A stretch of 48,466 nt of DNA, taken from positions 3,182,066 through 3,230,531 of the forward strand of contig BFEA01000053.1 in assembly GCA_003427395.1 (NCBI GenBank). The letters run 5' to 3'. How positions within the stretch are numbered: the first letter of the stretch is position 1; every line of letters starts with the position of its first letter. Source of the DNA: Chara braunii. Taxonomy: Eukaryota > Streptophyta > Charophyceae > Charales > Characeae. This document shows, in pieces, positions 1 through 10,077 of the stretch. The notes below the pieces were generated by a model. That model saw only the letters and a list, made by a program, of their open reading frames with translations, was not told where the DNA came from and ran no database searches. The position numbers and the translations under genes were made by a program.

Positions 1-72
1 CGCCACTTGAATTATAAAAAAAATACATATATTCCTTAGTATATATAAAAATCAAAACATTCATGCGCACTT

Positions 73-199
73 CTTAGCGGCCCGGTGCGGGTTTGGTGGA
101 TGGTGAGTCAAGATCTTGACACAATGTTTATGATTGACTAGCGTCTCTGCTCTTTTACGTGCGGGCATTGCCCGCACCGCCCGCACCGCGGGCGCTAAG
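73..199. repeat. Imperfect inverted repeat upstream of E1 gag
   Basis: The left arm (73-91, starting CTTAGCG and ending GGTGCGGG) is matched in inverted orientation by 180-199 (CCCGCACC...CGCTAAG). The arms enclose about 90 bp with no coding content. It could be the ends of a small MITE or a structured leader of the following retroelement. I saw no matching direct repeats beside it, so a transposon call is not supported. No primer binding site of the TGGTATCAGAGC type is visible between position 1 and the gag start, so the 5' LTR of E1 lies outside the window or is unrecognisable. Confidence 0.45.
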
Positions 200-326
200 C
201 TAGTTATTATTATTTTTTATTCTGTTGCGTGCCATTCTCTAAGTCCAAATGAATTGTCGCTCCGGCTAGGAGTTCTACCTTCTACTCTATGTGATTTACT
301 GTTTGTTTCTTTCATCTGAACTATCT

Positions 327-2027
327 ATGTCCGGTATTGACACGCGTGCGCAGACAGCGGGAAGAGAGAGAAGGGAGAGAGATGTTCTTTTTGAGAGTGT
401 GAGGAAGGGCAAGAGGAGTGTTCGTCCGAACGTGAGGAGAGAGCAGACCCCGCTTGAGAGATCTACTAACACCCCTTCCTCCGGCATGGCAGGCATCACA
501 TCTGCCCAATGGCGGGCCATGCTGGACGCAGCAGACGAGAACGAGAAACCGTTCTTCCAAAAGCTTTATGACGATGCCGTACAGAGGGAAAGGGAGGCAG
601 AGGCAGCAGCCAGAGTCCCAAGCATTGCTGAACAAGTGGCCTTCCTTCAGGTCCCGGAAGCGAATGTTGACCGGTTCCAAGAGAGGCTAGCCGCTGCCAT
701 AGCAGCCTTGGTTCGACTACGGACCTTGGAGGACCTTTAGTCCCGTGTGACAGCACTGGAACAACAGAACGAAGAGCTGCAGGCTGAGATACTCAGCCTC
801 AAACAATCCCAATTGTTTGCCCCCCGTCCTCCTAACACTCGACCTGCTGAAGTCCCAGTCTCTCAATCTAACACAGTCCTCATGACAAGAGCAAGCGAAA
901 CTTTGACTAGCGCAGGAACCGGTGCCAGCTCCTCAAGCGGCAGCGCCGACAGTTTTGCACTAGTCATCATCCCAAATGCAGGAACTTCAGCTCAAAACAT
1001 CACAGTTCTTACTGGCGTACAGTACAGCGGTCCCGTAGTGGACAAGCGGGCGACCACTCTGTCGTCCGAGTACGACGAGAAAGGGGACATCACCTCTTGG
1101 ATTAGCTCCATGTGCTCATACTTCGAGGTGATGCGGACATCACCGGAAGACCGAAGCATGATCATGGGTACTAATACCGAGCCCGCCGTACGAAATTTCA
1201 TTGAACTCCAAGCTGTTACAGCAGGTTATGAGAGAATTGACCTGAATGAGTGGCTGAAAGTAACTCCTGTACGCACTCTTGAGGACCTCATCACACGGTA
1301 CCAAGATAAGCACGCTGCGCTCAAGGCAAGGCTGAAGCTTGAGGCCCTCAAGGGCCAAACATGGAGGACCTCCATGCAGGCTTTGGAACAGCACTTGACT
1401 GGTTTGTTCACCACTCGAGACCTGGGAATGACCGGCGTGTCTTGCATGGATGTAGTCATGGGAGTGGCCCCTAAAGAATACCTCTCCCTGCTAGGACTCA
1501 AAGACCATACCACTTGGCGAGAGCTATTGATGGATCTAGTCAACCTAGAGGCCAAGGACCTCGCCAGGCGTAAAAAGGCACCCGCTGGAGGTGGAAAATC
1601 ACAACGCAAGCAGTATGGAAGCAGCAACCAGCTTGCCCTGCATGAAAATCGGGAGGCTGAAGATCAGTCCTACGCGGATGATCTGTCTCTAGATGACGAT
1701 CTTGAGCCGAACTCCGATATGGGTTGTTCTACATCAGCCATTGAGTCTGATGTGAATGAAGATGAAAAACTTAATGCTTTCAAAAAGACTGCTTCAAGCA
1801 AGGGGCCTAACCGTGGTTCGGGTAGGGGAACTATTGCACACCTCCCCAAGAATGCGAAAATCCCTGAGAAGCCGGAGGACCCTTCTACCAAGCCTTGGAA
1901 AGCCCTCCGTATCAGTCAGAAAGAATGGGAAAGAAGATCCAAACTGCGTGTATGCTTGCATTGTCAAAAGCCTGGGCATGCTGTGCAGGACTGTTATCGT
2001 CTGCAGGGAAACAAGCAAAGGGCGTAG
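327..2027 (+). pseudogene. gag: E1 gag with in-frame TAG and CCHC zinc knuckle
   Basis: Gag forms the capsid-like particle that packages element RNA. The reading frame from ATG 327 runs to TAG 2025, about 566 codons, and is broken by one TAG at 738-740. I chose ATG 327 because it begins the sequence MSGIDTRAQ directly ahead of the basic region. After the break a coiled-coil stretch (LEQQNEELQAEILSLKQ) begins, then a serine-rich linker, then the retrotransposon gag domain at roughly 1060-1560. An acidic region follows, and a zinc knuckle CLHCQKPGHAVQDC (C-X2-C-X4-H-X4-C) lies at about 1953-1994. The stop at 738 would be CAG with one C-to-T change, which would restore a glutamine in the coiled coil; that is inference. 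The protease follows in the -1 frame. Confidence 0.85.
2006..2012 (+). promoter_or_regulatory. Candidate -1 ribosomal frameshift slippery site
   Basis: The heptamer G GGA AAC lies in the correct phase (gag codons GGA and AAC), five codons before the gag stop at 2025-2027. It fits the X XXY YYZ rule for -1 programmed frameshifting, and GGGAAAC is an established functional slippery sequence in retroviruses. Moving back one base enters the frame that carries the protease, which is open to 2713. I did not identify a convincing downstream pseudoknot by eye. A mutational frameshift is the alternative, since other frame breaks occur in this element. Confidence 0.5.
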
Positions 2028-2713
2028 AAGAGTCGCCAACACTCTCTACAACAAGGGAAGCTGAACCATCAGTTGCAGGTCACTCCAATGAGCCTGAAGC
2101 TGATCAACAACCTACTCTTGAAGCCCGGAACGACGTTGAATCCAAGGCTGCTGCAGTCCAAGTACTGTACAGTGAGCCTTGGGAGGAATCTAAGGAAGTT
2201 GACTTCCACACTCACTTGGAACATTGGCTGCAGCTCAAGCAGCAACGCCGTGTTCAAGGGAGTGTGGAGCTAACCTTCCTTAAGCTGCTCATTAACCGTC
2301 GATACATCCGTGTGCTGATTGATAGTGGCTCAACAACCAATTTCTTTTCTCCTAACGGGATTCGTAAGGCGGGTCTGGGAATGAAGCAAGTGGAGTTGCA
2401 GAACCCTTGTCAGACCCAGGTGGGCAACCAAGAGGTTGTCACCTCAACACATGCTGTCAAAGGTGTGCGCGTCACTTTTGACAAAGATCGCACTGTCACA
2501 CATGAGCTGAACTTTTATGTCATGGACAAGTGTCCGTTCGACGCGGTCATTGGTTTGGGCTGGTTAAAGGCTCATTGCCTAAGGATCACGTGGGCGGATA
2601 ATCAGTTCGTGGTGCGTGAGGCCAAGGGGAACGAGCGTACCGTTTTTTTGGTTAAAGGCTCTTTTGAGTGCGAACAAATTCTGCAAATCAGTGCGCAAGC
2701 GCAAGGAAGCTGA
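2012..2713 (+). pseudogene. E1 aspartic protease
   Basis: The retropepsin domain cuts Gag-Pol into its parts. The catalytic motif VLIDSGSTTNFFS (D-S-G) is at about 2311-2350, and the second half of the fold (FDAVIGLGWL) is at about 2536-2568. The D-S-G triad is intact. The reading frame is -1 relative to gag and has no ATG of its own near the domain, consistent with expression as a Gag-Pro fusion. It ends at TGA 2711-2713, after which the polyprotein continues in another frame, so a mutational break at the protease/RT linker is likely. Confidence 0.85.
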
Positions 2714-2978
2714 GCATGTACATATAGCTCTTGTAAAGCCTCTCCATGTGCCTTCTACTTTTGCTGCATTTTCTACCTCGGAAGGTAAATCTACTTCTAC
2801 CACCTCTACTTCTATTTCATCTACTTCTACTGTGAATAATCACTCTACTTCTGATCCAAGTACTTCGAATCCAGTTGTAATTAATGTAAATCCTCGATCT
2901 GATTTTCTTTCTCCTGATGAGGATGATCCTCCACCGAGTCCCAACCAACATTCACCGTCTATTAGATCGATTCCCTGA
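2714..2978 (+). pseudogene. E1 protease-RT linker, Ser/Thr-rich
   Basis: The segment continues the polyprotein in the next frame. It begins with a short basic stretch and HIALVKPLHVP, then a low-complexity run of serine and threonine (TSTTSTSISSTST), then acidic and proline-rich residues. It has no catalytic motif. Its frame ends at 2978 and the RT begins in a third frame at about 2940, so two single-base length changes probably surround it. Such linkers vary quickly between gypsy elements. Confidence 0.6.
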
Positions 2979-3940
2979 AGTTTTGGCCGAATCTCGTGGA
3001 GTCCCCGAGCGTCGCGTCAAACACAAGATCGAGATAATAGAAGGGAGTGTCCCTCCAAAGGGCTGCGTCTACCATATGGGACAGGGCGAGTTGGAGGAGT
3101 TGAGGAGACAAATTGATGACATGATCGATCGTGGATGGATTAGGCCTAGTGAGTCCGAGTTCGGTGCACCTGTCTTGTTTGTACCGAAGAAAGGAGGCAA
3201 ACTCTGAATGTGTATTGACTATCGTGGCTTGAATTGGATCACTAGAAAGAATGCTCACCCTTTGCCTCGCATAGATGATCTGCTAGATGCGGCAGGTGGG
3301 TGCAAGGTCTTCTCCAAAATCGACCTCAAGTCTGGCTACCACCAAATTGATGTTGATCCGAGTGACCAACACAAAACTGCATTCAAAACACACGATGGGC
3401 TGGACGAATTCATCGTTATGCCCTTCGGTCTTACGGATGCACCGACCACATTTCAGTGCCTCATGGACAAGGTACTCCGCCATCAGCTCAACAGGTTTGT
3501 GGTTGTGTTCCTTGACGATATCCTGATTTTCAACAAGTCCATGGAAGAGCACGTCAAGCACCTTGAGGAGGTTTGGCAAGTCCTCAAGGAGGCACAACTG
3601 CACCTCAACTTAGAGAAATCTGAGTTTGGTAGGGACAGCGTCATCTATCTTGGGCACCGGCTGTCTGCAAACGGCCTTGAGCGGGAGGCAACCAAGATTG
3701 AGGTCATACGAAAATGGCCTCAACCAGCGAACGTACGTGAACTGCGTTCTTTTCTTGGTCTGGCCTCAGATTACCGGAAGTTTGTGCCCAAATTTTATGT
3801 CATTGCTCACCCACTCTCGAGACTAACAAGTAAGAATGTTGCCTATGCGTGGTGTGAGAAATGTGAGACTGCGTTCCAAGCCTTGAAAGAGGCATTGATG
3901 AGTCATCCTGTGCTCCGCATTAGATCCCAACCTCACATTC
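2935..3940 (+). pseudogene. E1 reverse transcriptase with TGA in the fingers
   Basis: The RT copies element RNA into DNA. The fingers begin with LLDRFPEVLAE and KGCVYHMGQGELEEL. The palm carries [14 protein letters not shown] (first catalytic Asp) and VVFLDDILIF (the paired catalytic Asp), and the thumb/connection carries LRSFLGLASDYRKFV. All three catalytic aspartates are present. TGA at 3205-3207 sits where gypsy elements have arginine in the [11 protein letters not shown] motif; CGA to TGA is a single C-to-T change at a CpG. The frame is lost near 3940 at the entry to RNase H. Confidence 0.92.
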
Positions 3941-3943
3941 GTA

Positions 3944-4820
3944 ATCACTACGGACGCGAGCCAGTTTGGGATTGGTGCAGTGCTGCAACAAGATGATGAT
4001 AATGGTCTGCGTCCGCTCGAGTATTACAGCAAACGCATGCCCAGCCACAAGGTAGCTACCTCCACGTATATGCGTGAGCTCTACGCCTTGCACGAGGCGC
4101 TCGCACATTGGAAGCACTACCTCTTGGGTCGTCACTTCAAGGTCTACTCAGATCATTAGACCTTGCAGTGGATTCAGACACAAACTGATCTCTCTCCTAC
4201 ACTGACCCGCTGGTTGCATGACATTGATGTTTATAGTTTTGAATTAAAACACAAGAAAGGCTATTATAACTGTGTTGTTGATGCTCTATCACGCCATCAT
4301 GAGTTTTTGACTTGCCTTGTGGGTTCGTATGACCTCCGAAGGAAACTGAAGGAGGATCTGGTCGAACACACCGCCAAGGATCCGGATCTTAGTCCCATCC
4401 TTGAGCAGTTCAAGGCTGACCCTAGCAGTCAACCTGATTTTCATGAGTGCGAGGGTCTTGTATTCCGCTGGTATGGGAAGTTTGATCGTTTGTGTGTACC
4501 CAACCATGCGCCTCTCCGAACTCATTTCTTGGATTTGGCACATGGTCGGAGTGGACATTTCGGCTTTGAGAAGACTTATGAAAGTCTTCTGCAGCAGTTT
4601 GATTGGCCGGGAATGAAAGGATCTGCTCAGAAATTTATTGCTGAATGTCAGGTTTGTCAAAGGACCAAGGTCCATAGGCATAAGCCTTATGGCCTGCCGA
4701 AGCCCCTCCCCATTCCTGATGGACCCGGTGAGTCGATTTCCATCGACTTCACGGACATGGGAAAGGTGAGTGAGGCAGGGAATTTACAAGTCATGGTCAT
4801 AGTGGACCAAATTTCTGAAC
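3944..4820 (+). pseudogene. E1 RNase H, integrase zinc domain and start of integrase core
   Basis: RNase H begins with ITTDASQFGIGAVLQQ and continues through MRELYALHEALAHWKHYL to YSDH, where TAG 4157-4159 replaces what is probably a glutamine codon (CAG to TAG). After LSPTLTRWL and VVDALSRH comes the integrase zinc-binding HHCC domain (HGRSGHFGFEKT...CQVCQRTK) at about 4540-4665. The start of the core has ISIDFTDMG with the first catalytic Asp. The frame is lost near 4818, and the core continues one frame over. Confidence 0.9.
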
Positions 4821-5816
4821 TTGATTCCTTTCCCTCCGCATGCCCCAGGTGAGCTTGTCATCGAAGAATTTCATCAACAGTATATTCTGCAGTTTGGCCA
4901 CCCGAAAACTATTGTGAGTGATCGGGACACCAGATTCATTAGCAAAGATTGGAAGGACTTCACTTTTCAGATCTACGACATTAAACTCAACAAGACTTCT
5001 GGTCGACACCCCGAAGCCAATGGATTGGCTGAGGAAATCAACCAGACTGTCATCCAACTACTTCGCGCGTTAATTGTTCCAGATCAGAACACATGGGACA
5101 AGGAGTTACACAAAGTGAAGGGGTTGTACAACAACTCCATTCACTCTGCAACGGGTGTGACACCGAATCAACTGCAATACGGATGGCAGTTGCGCAATCC
5201 TCTCTCCTATCTGTTCCCAGAACGGTCACCTGGTCTGACACCCGACATGCCTGGCTACAATGCCAAGTATGCACGCTTGCTCAAAGTTGCTATCGCAGCA
5301 ATGAACAAGCGTAAGCATGCCATGATCAAACATGCTAACAAGTCGCGCAAAGAAGGGACCTTCGAAGTACGAAGCTATGTCTGGGTTAAAATGTCTGAAT
5401 TTTTTGACGAAGAGGGCGTATCAAGAAAGCTTCTTCCATTGTATTATGGCCCTTGGCAGGTTCTGAACCTGTTTCCACACATCGATGATGAGACTTTTCC
5501 CTTCCGAGATCCTATGATACCTCGTCCTATCGATGGCGGTCATGAGATAGACAAAATTGTTTCACATGAAGGAAGAGGGAGGAACAGACAATACAAGGTT
5601 CACTTCCTCTACCACCCGTTGACCGAATTCTTCTGGATCGACCGAAAAGAGCTGCTAAAGAACGCTCCCCGTGTTGTGAACGCTTATGAACGACAGATCG
5701 CTGATGGACAGACTGCTAAGTTCTCTGCAAGACTCACTCCTCACGGACTTACTAAATCCCTCTTTCTGATCTACGCTTACTCGCTCGAAGGGACCTCGCT
5801 CTTGAGAGGGGGGTAG
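4821..5816 (+). pseudogene. E1 integrase core, C-terminal domain and chromodomain-like tail
   Basis: Integrase inserts the DNA copy into the genome. TIVSDRDTRF supplies the second catalytic Asp, and SGRHPEANGLAEEIN supplies the Glu of the D,D-35-E triad. The GPY-type C-terminal module reads YVWVKMSEF...LLPLYYGPWQVL. The last 80 residues (EIDKIVSHEGRGRNRQYKVHF...WIDRKELL) resemble the chromodomain tail of chromoviruses, which targets integration to chromatin. The last codons overlap the polypurine tract, as is usual in gypsy elements. I use the domain start, not the first Met, because the true start is inside the previous frame. Confidence 0.92.
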
Positions 5817-5830
5817 TGTAATGACCCGCC
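5801..5830 (+). other. E1 polypurine tract and 3' LTR start
   Basis: A purine run CTTGAGAGGGGGGTAG at 5801-5816 directly precedes TGTAATGACCCGCC. In LTR elements the polypurine tract primes plus-strand DNA synthesis and abuts the 3' LTR, which begins with TG. Both fit here. The LTR's other end was not found. Confidence 0.7.
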
Positions 5831-6067
5831 AAAACACAGACAAAGAACACTGCTGATTTCTGGGATTTGCCGCTGGAATGAATGCCTTGCTGAGATTCCC
5901 GCATTCTGCTGTGATTTCCATGTCTGTGTGTGTGTGCGTGCCTGCTGGTTTGCGTGCCTGTCTGAGTGCTTGTTGGTTGAGTGTGTGTGTGACCCACAAG
6001 GGTACTTGTTGGTTGAAAGACCCCGCAGGGCCGGTACTTACCTGTGGCCGTGACTTTGAGGGTTGCA

Positions 6068-6192
6068 GGGGGGAAAACACTCAAGTAGCGGGGGTAGGCC
6101 CGCGACACTTAGAGCAGTGGGGAAAACACTCAAGTAGCGGGGGTAGGCCCGCGACACTTAGAGCAGCGGGGAAAACACTCGAGTAGCAGGTA
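6068..6192. repeat. Tandem repeat, 49 bp x about 2.5
   Basis: The unit, beginning GGGGAAAACACTCAAGTAGC, recurs with AAAA at 6074, 6123 and 6172, an exact 49-bp period. The first two copies are nearly identical and the third degrades after about 25 bp. Confidence 0.9.
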
Positions 6193-6759
6193 GGCCGGTA
6201 CCACTCAAGCAGTGGTAGGAGTGTCGGGTACTGGAGGCCGAGCAGAAGAAGACAAAAAGTTGGCATTTTCAAAGGCCTAGTAGCGGTAGGATCGAGGTAG
6301 GCCGGTACCAGTCCAAGTAGCCCGGGTTTAGGGCGTGTACGGAGGATAGCAGAGCCTGCAATGATGTTTCCCTCCGAAAGGGAGGAGGTACCGGTTGCTG
6401 GGAGGCCACTCGGCCTAGGAAGTCACCACCCAAGAGGCCAGTAGGCCGCTATATCTCGAGGGAGAGCGAAGAACTCTTCCTCATTTGCGGTGTGCAAGGA
6501 TTGGCGACATGCTGCTGGAGCACAACGCTGCTTAGAGGTGAAGGGCAGTTGGAGCTCAGCCTGGCTATGGCGACCGGTCCAGCTTGAGGAGGAGGAAGAA
6601 GGGGGCGAAGGAGGAGAGTGGCTAGGCACCTACCTGGCTATGGTGGACACCGTCTTCATCACCTTGTTGGGCGTTGCATCTGGAAGGCCCCAGTTGGGGT
6701 AGTGTTGCACCAAGGAGGCTCGAGGCAGGGTAAGGCGTGGCAGACCAGTCAGCAGCAGC

Positions 6760-6832
6760 ATAGCTGCTTTGGGTTGTCCTTTGGACAGGAGTGCAGCGCC
6801 ATAGCTGCTTTGGGTTGTCCTTTGGACAGGAG
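6760..6832. repeat. Tandem duplication, 41 bp
   Basis: A segment starting ATAGCTGCTTTGGGTTGTCC and running through TTTGGACAGGAG occurs at 6760 and again at 6801, a 41-bp period with no mismatch over the shared core. Confidence 0.85.
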
Positions 6833-7342
6833 GGCAGGGCCCTCATTAGTCCGCCATAGCCTATGCATGAGAGAGGAGGCTGAAGGAGGGAAGCCATAAC
6901 TATGGTGGACTTGTTGTTGTTGTTGTTGTTAAGTCAACAGTAAGAGGGAACTTCGGATATTGATTTTGGTTCATCCATTCATTGTTATTACTATTGTTGG
7001 GAGAAGAATAAGATTGGCGAAGTGAAGGAGGAGGAGGAAGGTGGAGAGAGAAGGGGGNAATTGTCATTGGTCTTGCTGGTGCATATCTTCTTCTTCTTCT
7101 TATCCTGTCCTCTGGTCTTTATCTCTTTGCAAGTGCTTTCATTTCTTTCGCAATTGGGTGGCATTGTCCTTAATTGTGAATTTGCACTTTGGAAATGACC
7201 AAGATTGTAACATGTTTGTGTTATGAGCCTGCATTGTTTGTTTGCGAAATTTTTGACGACATTGCTTGCGGTGGTGGGGCGAAAAACTGGACATATGGTT
7301 AACAGGTGGTGTCATTTTTGGGGAAATTTTTATCGAAACTGT

Positions 7343-8115
7343 CAGGGTTACCTGACCGAACGTTCGAGGGGGCCTAGGCTGGCCCGCGAACGTTCGGGCG
7401 TTCGGGGTCCCGTTCGGGGGCCGAACACCTCCAGGTTCGGCCCCCGCCAAAAAACATTTCGGGGCCTAAAAATAAGTTTTTTTTTCTGAAGTTGTTTTTG
7501 TGAGTTCTCTATGATGTAATATACACGCCTATATATTTTGAAGCTATTCTGCTAAGCCAAAAAAACATTAAAAACCGTCAAAGATGGGGGTGTCAAAACG
7601 TGCTCGCCCACTCACTATTTTGTTTTTTTTTTCACTTTTTACTTTTTGTTTTCACTTTATTTCGGGGCTAAAAAATTTTATTACTTTTTGCAAAAAAATT
7701 AATGAGTTATTGATTATGTAAATTACGGATATGTAAAGTTTCAGGGTATTTGTCAATGCCAAAAAATAATTAAAAATTGGCAAAGATGGCGGTGTCGAAA
7801 AGGTGCTGGCACAGTCACTCATTTTAATTCAGGCTCTTTTTATTTTTTCTTATTTTTATCATAGTGTTTATTTTCTGTATTTGATTTTTAATTCAAATTT
7901 GGTAAAGAATTTGAATACAGTGCCCAGGCAAATGTTGTTTAGTTTATTTTTCTCCATAACATAGTTGGTTTTCAGATTTTTTTGAAAACTTCGTTTTTTT
8001 TGTTTTTTTTTTGGTCCGCGTTCGGCCCGAACGGCCGAACGCCTTCCGAAGGGGTCCCGTACGTTCGGGCGTTCGGGTTCGGGCGTTCGGCCCGTCCCGA
8101 ACACCGACAACCCTG
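7343..8115. mobile_element. Non-autonomous hAT-superfamily element (773 bp) with 8-bp TSD
   Basis: The element starts CAGGGTT at 7343 and ends AACCCTG at 8115, a perfect 7-bp terminal inverted repeat followed by looser inverted similarity. It is flanked by a perfect 8-bp direct repeat, GAAACTGT at 7335-7342 and 8116-8123. An 8-bp duplication and a CAGGG-type end are the hallmarks of hAT transposons. Both ends carry dense subterminal copies of GTTCGGGC and its complement, the arrangement expected for hAT transposase binding. The interior is T/A-rich, contains two diverged copies of a roughly 205-bp unit (from about 7457 and 7671), and encodes no transposase, so mobility would need a helper element. 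Confidence 0.9.
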
Positions 8116-8339
8116 GAAACTGTCATATTTCCCTGAATTGTTTTTTTTCCCCCTTGTAATATGTATGTGCTTTAGTATATCTGTATTTGGTTTCGATGCA
8201 TTTGGAGCACTAACAAAAAAGTTGGCAAAAACACTGAATTCGAAAAAAACGTTGGCGAACTCCGAAAGCTACTCCGAATAGGGTTTTATAGTGTTTTTTA
8301 GCGTTTTTTTTTTCCCTTTTGTTTGCCTGTTTTTTTTTT

Positions 8340-8394
8340 ATGTTTGTATTAATACCCTGCATTGTTTGTTCAGGAAATTTTTGACGACATTGCT
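8340..8394. repeat. Second copy of a 55-bp direct repeat flanking the hAT element
   Basis: The sequence with CCTGCATTGTTTGTT and GAAATTTTTGACGACATTGC matches 7212-7265 with few differences. The two copies bracket the hAT insertion about 1.1 kb apart. They are too far from its ends to be its target duplication, so they are an older direct repeat. Confidence 0.8.
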
Positions 8395-8403
8395 AGAGAA
8401 AAA

Positions 8404-9720
8404 AAAATAGAACTGGGAGATGGGGAGATTATGGGGTTGTAGTTGGGGGAGGGAAGGGGAACAGGAGGGTGAGAGAATGAGAGAGAAAGGGATGGGAAAG
8501 GAGGAAAAGAGAAGGAAAGATTAGTGGAAGAGAACAAGGAGAAGAGGGGAGAAAAAGACGGTGGAAGACGAGTGAAGAGGGAGGGGTGTGAGAGAACAAT
8601 GGGAAGAAGAGGAGAGGAGTAGTGGTAGAGTTAGAAAAAATGATTAGAGGGTGGAGACGAGGGAGGGAAAAGGGTTGGGAGAGAGTAAATTAGTGAGTAA
8701 GGGGTGATACCAGGCTCTTGGTTGGCCAACAATAGACAAAATCATTAAGATCCACATGATCTTGGCCTTCACACAACCCTTGGGAGAAGGGGTCTTCAAG
8801 GTGGTGATGAACTGCTACTGCAGCAATTGGATCTGATCGGAAGGATCAGATATGTAGATGAAGAAACATAATCCGGGGTTGGCTGAGATCTTGATCAGCC
8901 ACCCAGTTCCACTGTAGTGCAGCCTGCCTAGCCTGGGGGGTGTTCGAAAAGCTCTCAGCAAGCTGCCACGTGGCACTAGAGATGGCCGCAGAGAGGGAGA
9001 GAGCAGAGAGAAAGAACTAGGTGAGAAAAAGTGATGAAGAAGTGCCTAGCCAAGGGGGGGAGGATGAAAAAGTGATGAAGAAAGAGAGAAATAGGTGAGA
9101 AGAAGAAAAAAATTGAAGTGGGAGATGGGGAGATTATGCGGTTGTCGTTGGGGGAGGGAAGGGGGACAGGAGGGTGAGAGAATGGGAGAGAAAGGGATGG
9201 GAAAGGAGGAAAAGAGAAGGAAAGATTAGTGGAAGAGAGCGAGTAAGGAGAAGGGGAGAAAAAAACGGTGGAAGATGAGTGAAGAGGGAGGGGTGTGAGA
9301 GAACAATGGGAAGGAGAGGAGAGTAGTGGTAGAGTTAGAAAAAATGACTAGAGGGTGGAGACGAGGGAGAGAAAAGGGTTGGGAGAGAGTAAACTAGTGA
9401 GTAAGGGGTGATACCAGGCACTTGGTTGGCCAACAATAGACAAAATCATTAAGATCCACAAGATCTTGGCCTTCACACACCCCTTGGGAGAAGGGGTCTT
9501 CACGGTGGTGATGAACTGCTACTGCAGCAATTTGTTTTGATCGGAAGGATCAAATATGCAGATGAAGAAAAATAATCTGGGGTTGACTAAGATCTTGATA
9601 AGCCACACAGTTCCACTGTAGTGCAGCCTGCCTAGCAAGGGGGGTCTTCAAAAGCTCTCAGCACGCTGCCACATGGCACTAGAGATAGTTGCAGAGAGGG
9701 AGAGAACAGAGAGAGAGAAA
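8404..9720. repeat. Tandem duplication, about 705 bp x 2, purine-rich
   Basis: The block beginning GGAGATGGGGAGATTATG at 8416 recurs at 9121. The match continues through the AG-rich part, the segment GGTGATACCAGGC (8704 and 9408), and the segment TTCCACTGTAGTGCAGCCTG, to about 9720. The copies differ by scattered substitutions and small indels. No coding region is supported. The duplication is not recent, because differences are frequent. Confidence 0.9.
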
Positions 9721-9734
9721 AGCCTTTTTTTTTT

Positions 9735-10045
9735 GCCAATAACTTTTGATCCACTGGGAGGATTTAGGCAAAAGAGGACTTGTTGGAAAGCTCTCAGAAA
9801 GGCGCTTCCAATAAGATATGGCGCCACTTTAGCCACAACCTGTGGTAATAGCGCTCGTTAAAAAAACGAGCGTGGGTGGCTTTGAGAGCTTGAAAAACAA
9901 AAGCGAACTTTGAAAGATCGTAGTTCCTAAACCACCACACAAAATTAGGCGATCTATGGCTTGTTGGCAGCAGCTCGTCGATAGCTTTCCAACAAGCCAA
10001 AGAAAAAAATATTTGGTTCATTGATGCAAAAGTTATGATCGAAAA
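9735..10045. repeat. Diverged foldback with a central hairpin
   Basis: ATAACTTTTGATC and ACTTGTTGGAAAGCTCTC at the left (9740-9797) are matched in inverse orientation by ATAGCTTTCCAACAAGCC and TGCAAAAGTTATGATC at the right (9980-10040). A compact hairpin, GCGCTCGTT and its complement AACGAGCG, lies at 9850-9871. The arms are partial and unequal. It may be an old foldback transposon or two inverted copies of a repeat. It stops just before the assembly gap. Confidence 0.5.
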
Positions 10046-10077
10046 GGTGCACCGGTGTCATTACCAAGGAGAAGTGG

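Larger units (their letters stand above)
327..5820 (+). mobile_element. E1: degraded Ty3/gypsy LTR retrotransposon (gag-pol)
   Basis: The order on the plus strand is gag with a CCHC zinc knuckle, aspartic protease, reverse transcriptase, RNase H, integrase zinc domain, integrase core and a chromodomain-like tail. This order is diagnostic of Ty3/gypsy. A polypurine tract at 5801-5816 is followed at 5817 by TGTAATGACCC, a typical 3' LTR start. The element carries in-frame stops at 738, 3205 and 4157 and frame breaks near 2713, 2950, 3940 and 4818, so it cannot make a full Pol. The gag/protease change of frame at 2006 may be natural and is listed separately. Confidence 0.93.
5831..7211 (+). repeat. 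Probable E1 3' LTR and adjoining repeat DNA, no gene
   Basis: The sequence downstream of the polypurine tract has no convincing coding region. It holds TG-rich DNA (5920-5990), a 49-bp triple repeat, a 41-bp double repeat, a GTT run (6911-6930) and a single ambiguous base at 7058. I infer that at least the first part is the 3' LTR, since it follows the TG start at 5817. I could not place the LTR end or a target site duplication. Confidence 0.4.
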
